A DNA stretch of 64,000 nucleotides from Pedobacter petrophilus (GTDB lineage: Bacteria; Bacteroidota; Bacteroidia; Sphingobacteriales; Sphingobacteriaceae): assembly GCF_009674725.1 (NCBI RefSeq), contig NZ_WKKH01000001.1:186001-250000 (forward strand). Direction: 5' to 3'. The notes beneath the pieces were generated by a model that did no database searches, had not been told where the DNA came from, and saw only the letters and a program-made list of their open reading frames with translations. The translations under genes were made by a program, and so were the position numbers. Shown here in pieces: positions 1-10,078 of the stretch. The stretch's first letter is position 1. Each line of letters starts with the position of its first letter.

Positions 1-1986
1 AGGGAGTTCAGTATCATTTCCTGTTTCACTAAGCGTATAGTATTTATCTGTGATATCATCTATCCTCCTGATAAGTACCGACGGAAGCTTGCTTGATAAT
101 GATTGATTTTGCTGAGTATTATAAATAACGAATCCATCATCTACGCTGATTAAATAAATCGAGTTGCTAATCTTATTAATATTTTCATAATATTGAACCA
201 TTCGTCCATCGAGCAAACTAAATTGATTAGAGTCTATTTCAATTTTACCAGGCTCTGAGAAGTTAACCAGTGATGTTTTTCCATGATTGATGAACCAATA
301 TTTTTTCTCGCCTGCCTTGATGATGTTATTTGAAGTAGCGAATGAACCTAATTTTTTATTCAGCACCTCATAATTGGTGAATTTATTACTTAGCTCATCG
401 TAAGTATAAAATCCCTTATCTGATGAAAAGACAATTCTGTTTTCCAGATTGAAGATATTGATGTTGTAATTGCTCGGCAACCCATTTCGCTCATCGAAAT
501 ATTTGGTACTGATAACTTTGGTATAGTTTGAATTTAATGTTACTTTATAAAGGCCTTTATAGGCGTGGCCAATCCATATATCGCCTTTAGTATCTTGTTC
601 GATAAATCGAGATGGGGCATTAAAACCCGATATTTGTGTCACGAATTTCAAACCCGATCCCGGAACTTTTTGATAGAGCGATAGGCCGACGTAAGTGCCT
701 TGAATTAAATAATTCGGGTTAGAATTCAGTTGCTTAATCGTCCAGCCACCACTTGTTCTGGAGATCCATTCTATTTTGTCACCAAGCACTTTAAATGTAC
801 CGCTGTTGTGACCGCAGATTAGTTCATGATCAACAATGTTTAATTCCCATACCTGCCCTTCAGAACCCTGAATAAGTTTAAAGTTAAAGTTTGGTGCTGT
901 ATTTTGAGACCAATCGCTATAAAACAAACCCTGGTTGGTGCCCAGATAAATTTTATTACCGAAAATGATGCTTGAATATACCGTTCCAAACTGGCCGGTT
1001 TTATCGAAATAGAAATAAAGCGGCGAGTTCAACTCTATCCGGTCGATTCCATTATCTAAACCTGCCCAAAGATTTTGTTCATTATCAGCATATAAACTCA
1101 ATACGGTATTGTTTTGGAGTCCGCTGGATTTATTGATTTTCTGGACGACGTTCCCATTTTCATCAATAATAATTAATCCATTGAGGATGGTTCCGAAGGC
1201 ATAATACTTTCCAAGCAGTTTAACGCCGTTATTGAGCTGATAGGTTTTTAAGAAATCATTAGCAGGTGTATTGAACGGACTGAAAGTTTTTCCATCATAT
1301 ATAAACAAGCCATTTTTACTGGTACCGATTAAAAGGCCTCCATTTTTATAGGGGAGAATAGATAGAATCCCTTGCTTGCCCAATTGATCACTTTGAGGCA
1401 AATAAACCAATTTATTTCCAATCAGTTCGTGTAAGCCATTTTCTAAAATTTCTACGAAGAACCGGTTATTTACCTTATGAAGAAAAAGTAAAGATTTCGG
1501 GGAAGATACGATTGAAACCTTATTGTTTTGATAGACGAATATTCTGGAAAACGACTGGAAAATTACGCGATCACGATCGACATAAATTTTCCATACCTCA
1601 TCAGTAATTTTTGAACCTTTGGGCAATAATGATGTAAGGGAGTGATAGGTTAGTTTATTTTCTTTAATTGCCCAGTAGCCAAATTCGCCAAAGCAGCCGG
1701 TATAAATTTTACCCTTGTTATCTGTCGCAACGGATCTAACAATCTGTCCGTTCGGCATTTTATATTTTTGCCAATACTTTCCATCAAAGGTGAGTAAACC
1801 TTCGGCATTGCCGTAATACATTACGCCCTGATTATCTTTCGCTATGCTCCAGTTTTGGTTACCGGCCCCGTAAACAGATTTCGAATAATTTTCTATATAA
1901 GGAACCCCAATGCTTTTGATATCGGATGCAAAAGTATAGTGAGATAGGAGGAAAAGTAATAAAAACAGACGTAATATGCTAAACAT
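1..1986 (-). CDS. Two-component-regulator-propeller type sensor protein, partial (C-terminus outside window)
   Basis: An open frame of 662 codons starts at the ATG at 1986 and runs off the left edge without a stop, so only the N-terminal part is visible. It opens with a signal peptide (MFSILRLFLLLFLLSHYTFA) followed by repeated blade-like segments of the kind seen in regulator propellers (NWSIAKDNQGVMYYGNAEGL, then VATDNKGKIYTGCFGEFGYW). In Bacteroidota such periplasmic propellers are normally followed by a Y_Y_Y domain, one membrane helix and either a histidine kinase or a LuxR-type HTH; which output this one has cannot be seen. It probably senses an extracellular ligand. It is transcribed in the same direction as trhO but separated from it by a terminator, and it has its own -7 box. 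Confidence 0.75.
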   Translation of the reverse strand, partial: MFSILRLFLLLFLLSHYTFASDIKSIGVPYIENYSKSVYGAGNQNWSIAKDNQGVMYYGNAEGLLTFDGKYWQKYKMPNGQIVRSVATDNKGKIYTGCFGEFGYWAIKENKLTYHSLTSLLPKGSKITDEVWKIYVDRDRVIFQSFSRIFVYQNNKVSIVSSPKSLLFLHKVNNRFFVEILENGLHELIGNKLVYLPQSDQLGKQGILSILPYKNGGLLIGTSKNGLFIYDGKTFSPFNTPANDFLKTYQLNNGVKLLGKYYAFGTILNGLIIIDENGNVVQKINKSSGLQNNTVLSLYADNEQNLWAGLDNGIDRIELNSPLYFYFDKTGQFGTVYSSIIFGNKIYLGTNQGLFYSDWSQNTAPNFNFKLIQGSEGQVWELNIVDHELICGHNSGTFKVLGDKIEWISRTSGGWTIKQLNSNPNYLIQGTYVGLSLYQKVPGSGLKFVTQISGFNAPSRFIEQDTKGDIWIGHAYKGLYKVTLNSNYTKVISTKYFDERNGLPSNYNINIFNLENRIVFSSDKGFYTYDELSNKFTNYEVLNKKLGSFATSNNIIKAGEKKYWFINHGKTSLVNFSEPGKIEIDSNQFSLLDGRMVQYYENINKISNSIYLISVDDGFVIYNTQQNQSLSSKLPSVLIRRIDDITDKYYTLSETGNDTELP

Positions 1987-2026
1987 ATAAGGGATTTCTG
2001 ATTAAGCCATTGCCTTACAAAGTAAA

Positions 2027-2034
2027 CAAAATTA
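2027..2034 (-). promoter_or_regulatory. -7 box TAATTTTG for the propeller sensor gene
   Basis: The minus strand reads TAATTTTG, an exact match to the Bacteroidota -7 consensus TAnnTTTG, 40 nt before the ATG at 1986. No clear -33 TTTG was found. Confidence 0.45.
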
Positions 2035-2095
2035 GGTGAAGATGCAGAACATAGATTTAACTATGCTTTGCCAATTGGCTGATTTAATTAAATGT

Positions 2096-2133
2096 AAAAA
2101 GCCTTTTGTAATGTGCATGCATTTACAAAAGGC
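2096..2133 (-). terminator. Rho-independent terminator after trhO
   Basis: GCCTTTTGTAA (2101-2111) and TTACAAAAGGC (2123-2133) form an 11-bp perfect stem. On the minus strand the stem is followed by a T-run (plus-strand AAAAA just left of it). It lies 23 bp past the trhO stop codon. Confidence 0.75.
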
Positions 2134-2155
2134 CCTAATATAGTTGAAATTGAAA

Positions 2156-3103
2156 TTAGCCCACTATTGCTACTTTTTTAGCTACAGGCTGAGGAACTTT
2201 AACATAATATCCTGTTCCGTCATACTGGCGTTTCCTGGGGTTTGTAGTGCATGCAGTTGAGCAGCAACCCTGTAATTCTTCGCCACAATCATCACATTGT
2301 GTAATGTGCTCATTACATTCCGGATTGGCACAATTAATCATTTTCGGCGTGGTTTTGCCACAGTTGTAACAAACTGATACAATGGTTGGGTTTATCTGGT
2401 TCACATCAACCGCGATCCGGTTATCGAAAACATAACACTTGCCTTCGAAATCTTTTCCGCCGGCTTCTTTTCCGTATTTTATAATTCCACCGTGCAACTG
2501 ATAAACATCATTAAAGCCATGATGTAAAAGCAATGCTGATGCCTTTTCGCATTTGATGCCGCCGGTACAGTAGGTTAAAATCTTTTTGTCTTTATATTGG
2601 GCAAGCTGATTAATCTGCTCAGGAAAATCGCGGAAATTTTCGATATCTAAAGTGATGGCATTTTTAAATTTACCTAAATTGTGTTCATAGTTTGAACGAA
2701 CATCCAAAATCACAACATCTTCATCATCTTTCATGGCCATAAAATCTGCAGGCTCCAGGTGTTTCCCTGTTTTTTCATTTGGATTGATGATCGATGTATC
2801 TCTCAAGCCAGAATGTACAATTTCAGACTTGTAACGGCAATGCATTTTCAGGAAAGATGGTTCTTCTACCTCATCAATTTTAAATTCTGTTTTTGCAAAA
2901 CGCTCATCTGTATGTAGGGCTTTCATATAGGCCTCACAAGATTCAGGAACGCCGGAAACGGTTCCGTTTAAACCCTCATCGGCTACAATGATACGGCCAA
3001 CTAAATCTAATGATTTACAAAATTTAAGGTGATCTGCAGCAAATTGTTCTGCATCTGCTATGTGACTATAGCAGTAGTAAAGTATAGTTTGATATCTTTT
3101 CAT
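2156..3103 (-). CDS. trhO: tRNA uridine(34) hydroxylase, rhodanese family (TrhO/YceA, UPF0176)
   Basis: A 315-residue protein of the TrhO/YceA family, which carries out oxygen-dependent hydroxylation of tRNA uridine 34 (5-hydroxyuridine) in the cytoplasm. It has the expected N-terminal acylphosphatase-like domain (about 1-100) and a rhodanese domain (about 120-220). The active loop YCTGGIKC puts the catalytic cysteine at 179 and a second conserved cysteine at 185. The C-terminus (245-285) is cysteine-rich with nine cysteines in CxxC-like pairs, a tail typical of the longer members that may bind zinc. The length is normal for the family. It is a single-gene unit with a -7 box 40 nt upstream and a strong terminator. 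Family assignment is firm; the reaction is known from homologues. Confidence 0.93.
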   Translation of the reverse strand: MKRYQTILYYCYSHIADAEQFAADHLKFCKSLDLVGRIIVADEGLNGTVSGVPESCEAYMKALHTDERFAKTEFKIDEVEEPSFLKMHCRYKSEIVHSGLRDTSIINPNEKTGKHLEPADFMAMKDDEDVVILDVRSNYEHNLGKFKNAITLDIENFRDFPEQINQLAQYKDKKILTYCTGGIKCEKASALLLHHGFNDVYQLHGGIIKYGKEAGGKDFEGKCYVFDNRIAVDVNQINPTIVSVCYNCGKTTPKMINCANPECNEHITQCDDCGEELQGCCSTACTTNPRKRQYDGTGYYVKVPQPVAKKVAIVG

Positions 3104-3143
3104 AACGCTGTTGATACCGTTGCAAACGGCGTTTAAAGCGTGG

Positions 3144-3151
3144 CAAAGATA
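3144..3151 (-). promoter_or_regulatory. -7 box TATCTTTG for trhO
   Basis: The minus strand reads TATCTTTG, matching TAnnTTTG, 40 nt before the trhO ATG. Confidence 0.5.
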
Positions 3152-3261
3152 AAAAATAATCCCGAAGCTTAAAACACCTTAAATATTTAGTTCCACATCA
3201 AGTTTTGAGACAAGCAGGGATTTACAAAAATGTTATTGAAATCTACTGATTAAATTAATCT

Positions 3262-5721
3262 TTAAAACTCATAAGATAATTTAAAACCTTTTTCTATTCT
3301 TTTATTCGAATCGAAAGCATAGCCATAATCAATTCTGAAATTTAATCTTTTAATGCCAAAATAAAATTCACTGTAGTTTCTTTTTTCAGGTGAGGTAAGG
3401 TAGGCGCCGCCAATAATTTCCTCCACTTTTAATCTCCGCAGAAGTGGTATTTTACTAATAAAGAACGAACCAAAATTATGTTGATAATGCGCTTCGAAAT
3501 ATTGTTTAGTGGTACTGAAAAGATAAAAATCTAAAAAGTGAAAATTCCTTACATCTGCATCAAAGATTAATGAACGGTTTGCCCTGAAGTGTTTCCAGTC
3601 TGGATAATACAATTGCTTGGCATTTAAGAATTTTCCGGCGCCGATGAGCAAAGAAGATTTTCCGAGCAGTAAAAAATGGAAATCTTTCTGAAAAATTTCT
3701 GCAGATAAGAAATCATAATTTACGTCGGAATTAAAAAAATTGGGAATTCCTTTTTTGTAGGTGATTTCAAGTCGGGGATATTTACTTTCTATATAAAATC
3801 GTCCGTCAGGGCGGGTAATGTATTTTTGCGCAATAGTATAAGCAAGCGTTCCGCTTATGATAAAGCCAGTATGTTTCGGGAAAAGAAGACTTTCGTTATC
3901 TGTAGGATGAAACGGATCGTTTGCTGTAAAATCATTTGTTTTACGGAAAGATAGATAATTTGAATTTAACAGCGCTTCCCGTTCAGCATAGTCTGCCGTA
4001 ATTTTAAGCTCAAAACTTGGTGCAAATTCGCGACTGGCCTGGATGTTCAGGTAACGCCTTTCGTAAAACTTCGAAATATTCCTTCCAAATACCAGTGCAT
4101 TAATGCTGTTGCGGAAAAGATTGGCTTGTTTTAGTGAATTTAGGTTGGCTACCTCTGTTCCAAAACCAAAGCTGATCATCCCATTTTTAATTGGGTCGTA
4201 AAAATATTTTGCCTGTACATTGCCATTAAAATGTTTGTTACCAAAGCCATAGCGCACCTCCGGCCTAACCGAATAATAGCGTCCGTCGTTAAAGCCCTGT
4301 CGAAGTGAAACCGCATATCGCAGGGCTATCCCTTCGATGGTATTGTACATTATACTTTTGTAAAGAGGATCGTAAGTGATACTTTTTTTATTATAACGGT
4401 TATAATATACGTAAGGCGTAATGAGTATTTGGGTAAGATTGAATTTGTTTTTGACGTTATCAACAGAATCCAGATATTTTTTAGAAGATTTTAGCCGGCT
4501 TACACTATCTTTTTTTGTGTAATTTTCGGTTTCTTCAAAGGTAAGGGGTACAGGTCTGGATTTGACCCAGTATAAGGAATCTTTTTTATTGGATGAGGCA
4601 TTTATCCGCAAAATTTCATTGCTGAAAAAATGTTTGTTAAAGGCAGGTTCTACATTATAGTTTTTGTAAACACCCACTGCATAACCAGAAAATTTAAAGC
4701 CCATCACTTTACCCTTCAAATCGAATTGAACAGAGGATGGAACAGCTATTTTATTGATTAAAACAAGTTGTTGCTTAATGTTTAAGGTATCTATAAATTC
4801 AATTCCTGATTTTTTAGTCAGGTATAAATTTACTGAATTTAACCGCCAGCTGCCGTTTGAGATATAAATTTCTCCCGTAAATGCCGGGTCGTTGATCCTC
4901 TTGGGTTTAACCTCTATTTTACTAATGGTTTGCCCATCTTCATCCTGGTTGGTGCCCAGTAATTTAAAACGGTAATATGAAAAAGCATTATCAGCAATGG
5001 GCGAAATAAAGCCCCTCACATTCAGCTTATCTTCTAATACTACATTTTGATAAAAGTTAATGGTTAAGTCTGATGCTTTATTAAAACTGAATCCGTTATC
5101 ATTACCGGCCACTTTTGAAGAGACCATCACTTCTTTAATCTTATTTTCCCGCTGAAAATCCAGTTTAGATACCGTTTCAGAAAGGTAAATGATACCCTGT
5201 CCTTTATCATCTAAGTCTAAAATCTTACTAACATCACGGCCAAAAAATTTCTTAGGTGAGGAAAGCAATTTCTGCACGCCCTTGGTATAAACATCACAGG
5301 TAAAAGCTTCAACTTCATTCAGATAAATTTCTCTGTTTTTAATGGCTTTTCTAATAATTTCGTCTGCAGTATTCTGTTCTTTATTATTGCGTCCAATAAC
5401 CACGTCATTTAAAGTGAATACCTTTGATGTGAGTTCGATGTTTAGGGATTTGTTATCAAATAAAGTAGTGCTTAATAGTTTAGACTCAAAACCCACAGCG
5501 GTAAAAAGTAAATCCGTTTTACCGGGCGGAAGGTTTAACTTATAATTTCCTTCTATATTGGAGGAAGTACCTTTTGTTGTGGTGTTAACATATATGGTAA
5601 CAAAGGGAACCGGTATACCTTTGCCATCCGTAACTTTACCTGTTAATGTAAATAATTGTTGTCCCTGCGCATTAAATCCCCCTAAAAAAGCCAGTAAGAG
5701 CAGCTTTAAAAATAACTTCAT
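3262..5721 (-). CDS. DUF5686 outer-membrane protein with carboxypeptidase-like regulatory domain (copy 1)
   Basis: The ORF opens with a TTG at 5733, but the ATG at 5721 (MKLFLKLLLLAF) begins a proper signal peptide and is preferred; this gives 819 residues. After the signal comes a CarboxypepD_reg-like beta-sandwich (about 25-110: TGKVTDGKGIPVPFVTIYVN, FTAVGFES). A long DUF5686 region rich in aromatic beta-strands follows and ends in YAFDSNKRIEKGFKLSYEF, typical of outer-membrane barrels. The function of DUF5686 proteins is not established; location in the outer membrane is inferred. The next gene upstream (5859-8306) is a clear paralogue that is similar along its whole length, for example the shared FNKASDL and GFISPIADNA segments, so the pair arose by tandem duplication. 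Confidence 0.85.
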   Translation of the reverse strand: MKLFLKLLLLAFLGGFNAQGQQLFTLTGKVTDGKGIPVPFVTIYVNTTTKGTSSNIEGNYKLNLPPGKTDLLFTAVGFESKLLSTTLFDNKSLNIELTSKVFTLNDVVIGRNNKEQNTADEIIRKAIKNREIYLNEVEAFTCDVYTKGVQKLLSSPKKFFGRDVSKILDLDDKGQGIIYLSETVSKLDFQRENKIKEVMVSSKVAGNDNGFSFNKASDLTINFYQNVVLEDKLNVRGFISPIADNAFSYYRFKLLGTNQDEDGQTISKIEVKPKRINDPAFTGEIYISNGSWRLNSVNLYLTKKSGIEFIDTLNIKQQLVLINKIAVPSSVQFDLKGKVMGFKFSGYAVGVYKNYNVEPAFNKHFFSNEILRINASSNKKDSLYWVKSRPVPLTFEETENYTKKDSVSRLKSSKKYLDSVDNVKNKFNLTQILITPYVYYNRYNKKSITYDPLYKSIMYNTIEGIALRYAVSLRQGFNDGRYYSVRPEVRYGFGNKHFNGNVQAKYFYDPIKNGMISFGFGTEVANLNSLKQANLFRNSINALVFGRNISKFYERRYLNIQASREFAPSFELKITADYAEREALLNSNYLSFRKTNDFTANDPFHPTDNESLLFPKHTGFIISGTLAYTIAQKYITRPDGRFYIESKYPRLEITYKKGIPNFFNSDVNYDFLSAEIFQKDFHFLLLGKSSLLIGAGKFLNAKQLYYPDWKHFRANRSLIFDADVRNFHFLDFYLFSTTKQYFEAHYQHNFGSFFISKIPLLRRLKVEEIIGGAYLTSPEKRNYSEFYFGIKRLNFRIDYGYAFDSNKRIEKGFKLSYEF

Positions 5722-5858
5722 CCCGTATGTCAAATCTTTGTCAGGAAATATAGTAAGAATTTTACTTTAATAAGCGCTTAAATTTTAGTATTCAGATTAA
5801 TGGTTAAATTTTATGAAGAATGCTTTTGGTAATGATCATTGCAACAAGCTGATGCTAT

Positions 5859-8306
5859 TTAAAAACCGTAGCTTATTCTGAAACCTTGATTAATTTTGTG
5901 GCTTCCATCATATGAAAAGCCATAGCTTGCTCTTAAAATCAAACGTTCCAATCCGAAATAGAACTCCTTATAATTTTTCTTATCAGGTTGGGTAAGGTAG
6001 TTCCCGCCCACAAATTCCTGTAACTTTAATTTACGCAATAATGGAATTTTATTGGTGAAGAAGCCGGCAAAATTATGCTCAAGGTGTGCCTCGAAATATT
6101 CTTTATTGGTGCTGAACTGATAAAAATCCAGGAATTGAAATTTTCTGATGTTAGGTGGGAAAATGGTTGAAATGTTACCCGAGAAATGTTTGTACTCCGG
6201 GAAATACATTTTACTGTTGTTTAAAAACATACCCGCACCGGCCATAAACGAGGTATAACCCCATAGGCCAGATCCAATTCTCTCTTGCTGAACTTCTGCT
6301 TTTACAAAGTCGTAATCGATATCACTTCCCAACACACCATTGAAACCTTTTTTATAAAGTACAGTGATTTTTGGGAATTTCGATTCGGTATAAAATTTAC
6401 CATCAGGCCGGGTAATGTACTGTTGTCCGATGGCGTAAGTTAAACTTGCGGTTGCGCTTACCGATGTATATGTTGGAAATAAAGGGGTTTCCACGTTCGG
6501 GCTGAACGGGTTATTCGATGTAAATTCACGTTCTTTATTATCAAAGAATTTAAAATCCGTACTATTCGTTAAATAATGATTTCTACTGTAGTCAACTGCC
6601 ACACTCGCCTGTAAACCTGTAGCAAGTTCTCTGCTGCTGTTAATGTTCACAAAACTCTTCTCATAATACTTTGCAAAGTTCTTTTCATACAGGAGTGAGT
6701 TGATGGTGTTGCCAATAGCAGTCATCGAACCTAGATTATTAAGGTCGAAAATACCATTTCCAAATGAAGCACCTATGCTGGCCCTTTTTATTGGATTATA
6801 AAAGTAATTTCCGGTTAAACTACCTGTTAATTTTTTATTAGCAAACCCGTACCTCACTTCTGGTCTGATGTTATAAGAAACATTGTTTTTCAGCTCTTTT
6901 CGATAGGTTACACCATACCGGAGCACAAGGCCTTCAACAGTATTATAGAAAATAGATCTTCGGATGGCATCAAACGAATAATATTCTTTGTCGTAACGGT
7001 CGTTAATCGTGTGGCCCCGCATTAATAACTTTCCTACGCTAAAGTTGTTATTGTCTCGTTCAAGCGAATCGAGATATTTTTTGGATTCTTTAAGCTTCGC
7101 TATGCTATCTTTTTTAACATAATTCAGCTTTTCATCCGGCGTTAAGGGGATGGGGCGATTGTTGCTCCAGTACATGGAATCCTTTTTGTTAACCATTTGT
7201 GTAACCTTCAGGATTTCTCCATTAAAAAAGTTTTTAGGGAATTTTGGCTCCAGGTTGTAATTGCTGTAAATACCAATAAAATAACCTGCAAATTTAAAGC
7301 CTAAAACATTGCCGTTAAACTGAAAGTTCACACTGGTTGGCATGTAAACATCTTTAACTTTAGTAAACTGCTGATTAATATTTAAGGTATCGATGAAGTT
7401 AATACCAGCATTTTTAGTTAAGTATAAATCGGTATTGTAAATTCTCCAGCTTTCATCAGTGATGTAGATTATTCCCCTAAAAACAGGGTCGTACTTGCGA
7501 CGCGGGATTACTTCAATCTTGTGAATGAGTACACCATTTTCTGTTGATTCGCCAAGCAGTTTATATTTGTAGTAAAATAATGCATTATCAGCAATTGGTG
7601 AGATGAATCCCCGGGTACTCAGCTTATTTTCCAGAAGATAATTGTCATAAAAGTTAATTATTAAATCCGAAGCTTTATTAAAACTGAATGCACTGTTATT
7701 ACCTGCAATTTTGGAGGAAATCATTTCTTCATGAACATCATTCGGACGACGGAAATTAAATTGGCTTTGAGATTCTGAAAGATAGATAATTCCCTTTCTG
7801 TTGGTATCTAATTCCATCACCTTTTTGATGTCTCTTCCCATGAATTTTTTCGGCGCACCTTTTAATCTTTGTACCCCTTTGATATAAACATCGCAAGCAA
7901 ATTCATTTACTTCATTAAGGTGTTCCTTCCTTTTTTTGATGGCTTGCCTGATAAAATCATAAGCCGGATCCTCTGCATGGGCTGTGATTGTTACGTTATC
8001 CAATGTATAACTTTCCGAAGACAGCTTAACATCCAGAGATAAATCTGTAATTAAATTTATGATGCTCTCCTGTTGTTTATAACCAACTGCCCTAAAACGA
8101 AGCGTGTATTGACCTTTCTTTAACTTAATGGAATATTTACCCTCAACATTTGCAGATGTACCGTTTGTGGTATTCTTTAGATAAACAGACGCAAAAGGTA
8201 CCGGTTGTCCGCCCGTATCCCGAATTATGCCTGAAATGGTATATTGCTGAGCAACTGCAAAATTAGTAAAACCGCAAAACAGAATGAGTGCGTAGATTTT
8301 TAACAT
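5859..8306 (-). CDS. DUF5686 outer-membrane protein with carboxypeptidase-like regulatory domain (copy 2)
   Basis: An 815-residue protein with signal peptide (MLKIYALILFCGFTNFAVAQ), CarboxypepD_reg-like domain (about 22-105: SGIIRDTGGQPVPFASVYLK, RFRAVGYKQQ) and a DUF5686 barrel ending in FSYDGSHKINQGFRISYGF. It matches the downstream gene block by block (AFSFNKASDLIINFYDN, RGFISPIADNALFYYKYKLL), with enough divergence that this is an old duplication. The two genes share a strand and are 137 bp apart, with no strong terminator seen between them, so co-transcription is possible. No matching -7 box was recognised upstream. The function is unknown; a role in outer-membrane assembly or transport is speculative. 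Confidence 0.85.
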   Translation of the reverse strand: MLKIYALILFCGFTNFAVAQQYTISGIIRDTGGQPVPFASVYLKNTTNGTSANVEGKYSIKLKKGQYTLRFRAVGYKQQESIINLITDLSLDVKLSSESYTLDNVTITAHAEDPAYDFIRQAIKKRKEHLNEVNEFACDVYIKGVQRLKGAPKKFMGRDIKKVMELDTNRKGIIYLSESQSQFNFRRPNDVHEEMISSKIAGNNSAFSFNKASDLIINFYDNYLLENKLSTRGFISPIADNALFYYKYKLLGESTENGVLIHKIEVIPRRKYDPVFRGIIYITDESWRIYNTDLYLTKNAGINFIDTLNINQQFTKVKDVYMPTSVNFQFNGNVLGFKFAGYFIGIYSNYNLEPKFPKNFFNGEILKVTQMVNKKDSMYWSNNRPIPLTPDEKLNYVKKDSIAKLKESKKYLDSLERDNNNFSVGKLLMRGHTINDRYDKEYYSFDAIRRSIFYNTVEGLVLRYGVTYRKELKNNVSYNIRPEVRYGFANKKLTGSLTGNYFYNPIKRASIGASFGNGIFDLNNLGSMTAIGNTINSLLYEKNFAKYYEKSFVNINSSRELATGLQASVAVDYSRNHYLTNSTDFKFFDNKEREFTSNNPFSPNVETPLFPTYTSVSATASLTYAIGQQYITRPDGKFYTESKFPKITVLYKKGFNGVLGSDIDYDFVKAEVQQERIGSGLWGYTSFMAGAGMFLNNSKMYFPEYKHFSGNISTIFPPNIRKFQFLDFYQFSTNKEYFEAHLEHNFAGFFTNKIPLLRKLKLQEFVGGNYLTQPDKKNYKEFYFGLERLILRASYGFSYDGSHKINQGFRISYGF

Positions 8307-8810
8307 ATTAATGATTAGTAAGCTATAAATATCGAATAAGTTTTAAGACTATACAGATTTCCAATGTTAAAGTTTGTTAAGATGGGAAAAAAATTAGCGA
8401 TAATTATTTCAACAGTCAATGTGGAAGCATAAAATTCGGTAAGTGGTGATAGCGTAAAGGGAACTTTGGTAATTTACTCCTGGAAAATGATCAACCTGAT
8501 CTTCGGTTTCTAATGGCGACCAGACTGCCCCATTACAAGAGGTAACAGAATTACAGTAAGTCAGCCGTCAATTTAACCTAAGTTAGGTTGATAACCAGAA
8601 GTATAAGTGATTCATTTTGTTTATTTAAATTTATGATGAACAGTTGTTTCAGCCGATGCGCTTTACTGTCACCGTCTAATCCCAAGAGATTTTAAGTGGC
8701 ATTTTCTGTTCGGCAACAGTTCTGTTAGTATTGTAATATGCGTTAGTGAAAAAGCACACACTATCGTTTTTTTCATAACTTTGAAGCCATATTAAACTAT
8801 TAAAATAGCC
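8307..8810. other. 504-bp intergenic region between divergent genes
   Basis: The longest gene-free stretch in the window. It separates the divergent DUF5686 pair and kbl. No ORF with coding character, RNA gene or heptad array was recognised. Two signals were found: a palindrome AACCTA-agt-TAGGTT at 8575-8589, a possible operator, and the kbl -7 box at 8776. Confidence 0.6.
8776..8783 (+). promoter_or_regulatory. -7 box TAACTTTG for kbl
   Basis: TAACTTTG matches TAnnTTTG and lies 27 nt before the kbl ATG. No clear -33 element was found. Confidence 0.5.
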
Positions 8811-9998
8811 ATGTACAAAACATTACAACCTGTTCTTCAAAAAGAACTTGAAGAAATTGAAAACGCTGGATTGTTTAAACGCGAACGCATCATTATTACG
8901 CCTCAGGGTGCTGATATTAAAGTGAGCGGGGGCGCAGAGGTGATCAACTTTTGTGCAAATAATTATTTAGGTCTTTCTTCTCATCCAAAGGTGATTGAAG
9001 CTGCAAAAAAAGCAATTGATGATCACGGTTATGGCATGTCATCTGTACGGTTTATCTGTGGCACACAAGATGTTCACAAAGAACTGGAAGCAAAAATATC
9101 TAAATTTTTAGGTACAGAAGATACCATTTTATATGCCGCTGCATTTGATGCGAATGGTGGTGTTTTTGAGCCTTTGTTCAATGCTGAAGATGGCATTATA
9201 TCTGATGAATTAAACCACGCCTCCATTATAGATGGCGTTCGTTTATGCAAAGCACAGCGGTTCCGTTATAAAAATGCGGATATGGAAGATTTAGAAAAAC
9301 AGCTGATTGCAGCTAAAGATTGTCGCCATAGAATCATTGTAACCGATGGTGCTTTTTCAATGGATGGATCAGTTGCTCCTCTTGATAAAATAGCAGATTT
9401 AGCTGATAAATATGAAGCATTGATTATGATTGATGAATCTCACTGTTCTGGTTTTATCGGTAAAACCGGTCGCGGAACACACGAACACTTCAACGTAATG
9501 GATCGTATTGATATCATCACAGGTACTTTAGGTAAGGCTTTAGGTGGTGCATCCGGAGGTTTTACATCTGGCAGAAAAGAAATTATCGATATGTTACGTC
9601 AACGGTCTCGTCCGTACTTATTTTCTAATACCCTGGCTCCGGCTATTGCAGGCGCATCTATTGCGGTGTTGGATATGTTGAGTGAAACTACTTCGCTTAG
9701 AGATAAACTGGAAAGCAATACAAAATACTTCCGCGAGAAAATGACGGAAGCAGGTTTTGATATTAAACCTGGTTTTCACCCGATTGTTCCGGTAATGTTA
9801 TACGATGCAAAGGTAGCGCAGAATTTTGCGGCTAAAATGCTGGAAGAAGGAATTTATGTGATTGGATTTTTCTATCCGGTTGTGCCACAAGGTAAAGCCC
9901 GGATCCGTGTTCAGCTTTCCGCCGCACATGAGCAACATCACTTGGATAAAGCTATTGCCGCCTTTACCCAAGTGGGTAAAGAATTGGGTGTAATTTAA
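8811..9998 (+). CDS. kbl: Glycine C-acetyltransferase (2-amino-3-ketobutyrate CoA ligase)
   Basis: A 395-residue fold-type I PLP enzyme of the alpha-oxoamine synthase family. It cleaves 2-amino-3-ketobutyrate with CoA to glycine and acetyl-CoA, the second step of threonine breakdown. The segment [16 protein letters not shown] near residue 46, the PLP-binding aspartate in IMIDESH (D208) and the Schiff-base lysine in [14 protein letters not shown] (K242) are all present, and length matches the family. The threonine dehydrogenase partner (tdh) is not in the window. Transcribed alone, from a -7 box 27 nt upstream to a hairpin terminator just past the stop. BioF and serine palmitoyltransferase are close relatives, but the N-terminus and the overall match favour Kbl. 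Confidence 0.92.
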   Translation: MYKTLQPVLQKELEEIENAGLFKRERIIITPQGADIKVSGGAEVINFCANNYLGLSSHPKVIEAAKKAIDDHGYGMSSVRFICGTQDVHKELEAKISKFLGTEDTILYAAAFDANGGVFEPLFNAEDGIISDELNHASIIDGVRLCKAQRFRYKNADMEDLEKQLIAAKDCRHRIIVTDGAFSMDGSVAPLDKIADLADKYEALIMIDESHCSGFIGKTGRGTHEHFNVMDRIDIITGTLGKALGGASGGFTSGRKEIIDMLRQRSRPYLFSNTLAPAIAGASIAVLDMLSETTSLRDKLESNTKYFREKMTEAGFDIKPGFHPIVPVMLYDAKVAQNFAAKMLEEGIYVIGFFYPVVPQGKARIRVQLSAAHEQHHLDKAIAAFTQVGKELGVI

Positions 9999-10008
9999 AC
10001 TATACCAG

Positions 10009-10036
10009 AAGGAAGTATTAAATTGGTGCTTCCTTT
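10009..10036 (+). terminator. Rho-independent terminator after kbl
   Basis: AAGGAAGTA and TGCTTCCTT pair over 9 bp (one G-T) around a 9-nt loop and run into a T-tract (CCTTTTTTA), 11 bp past the kbl stop. Confidence 0.75.
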
Positions 10037-10078
10037 TTTATACTCCCGATATAGCCCATGCCACAAAAGTTCTAATTA

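Noticed and set aside
8575..8589. AACCTA-agt-TAGGTT palindrome as a firm operator
   Set aside because: Only 6-bp arms and no second copy; 190 bp from the kbl promoter. Kept as a note in the intergenic entry only.
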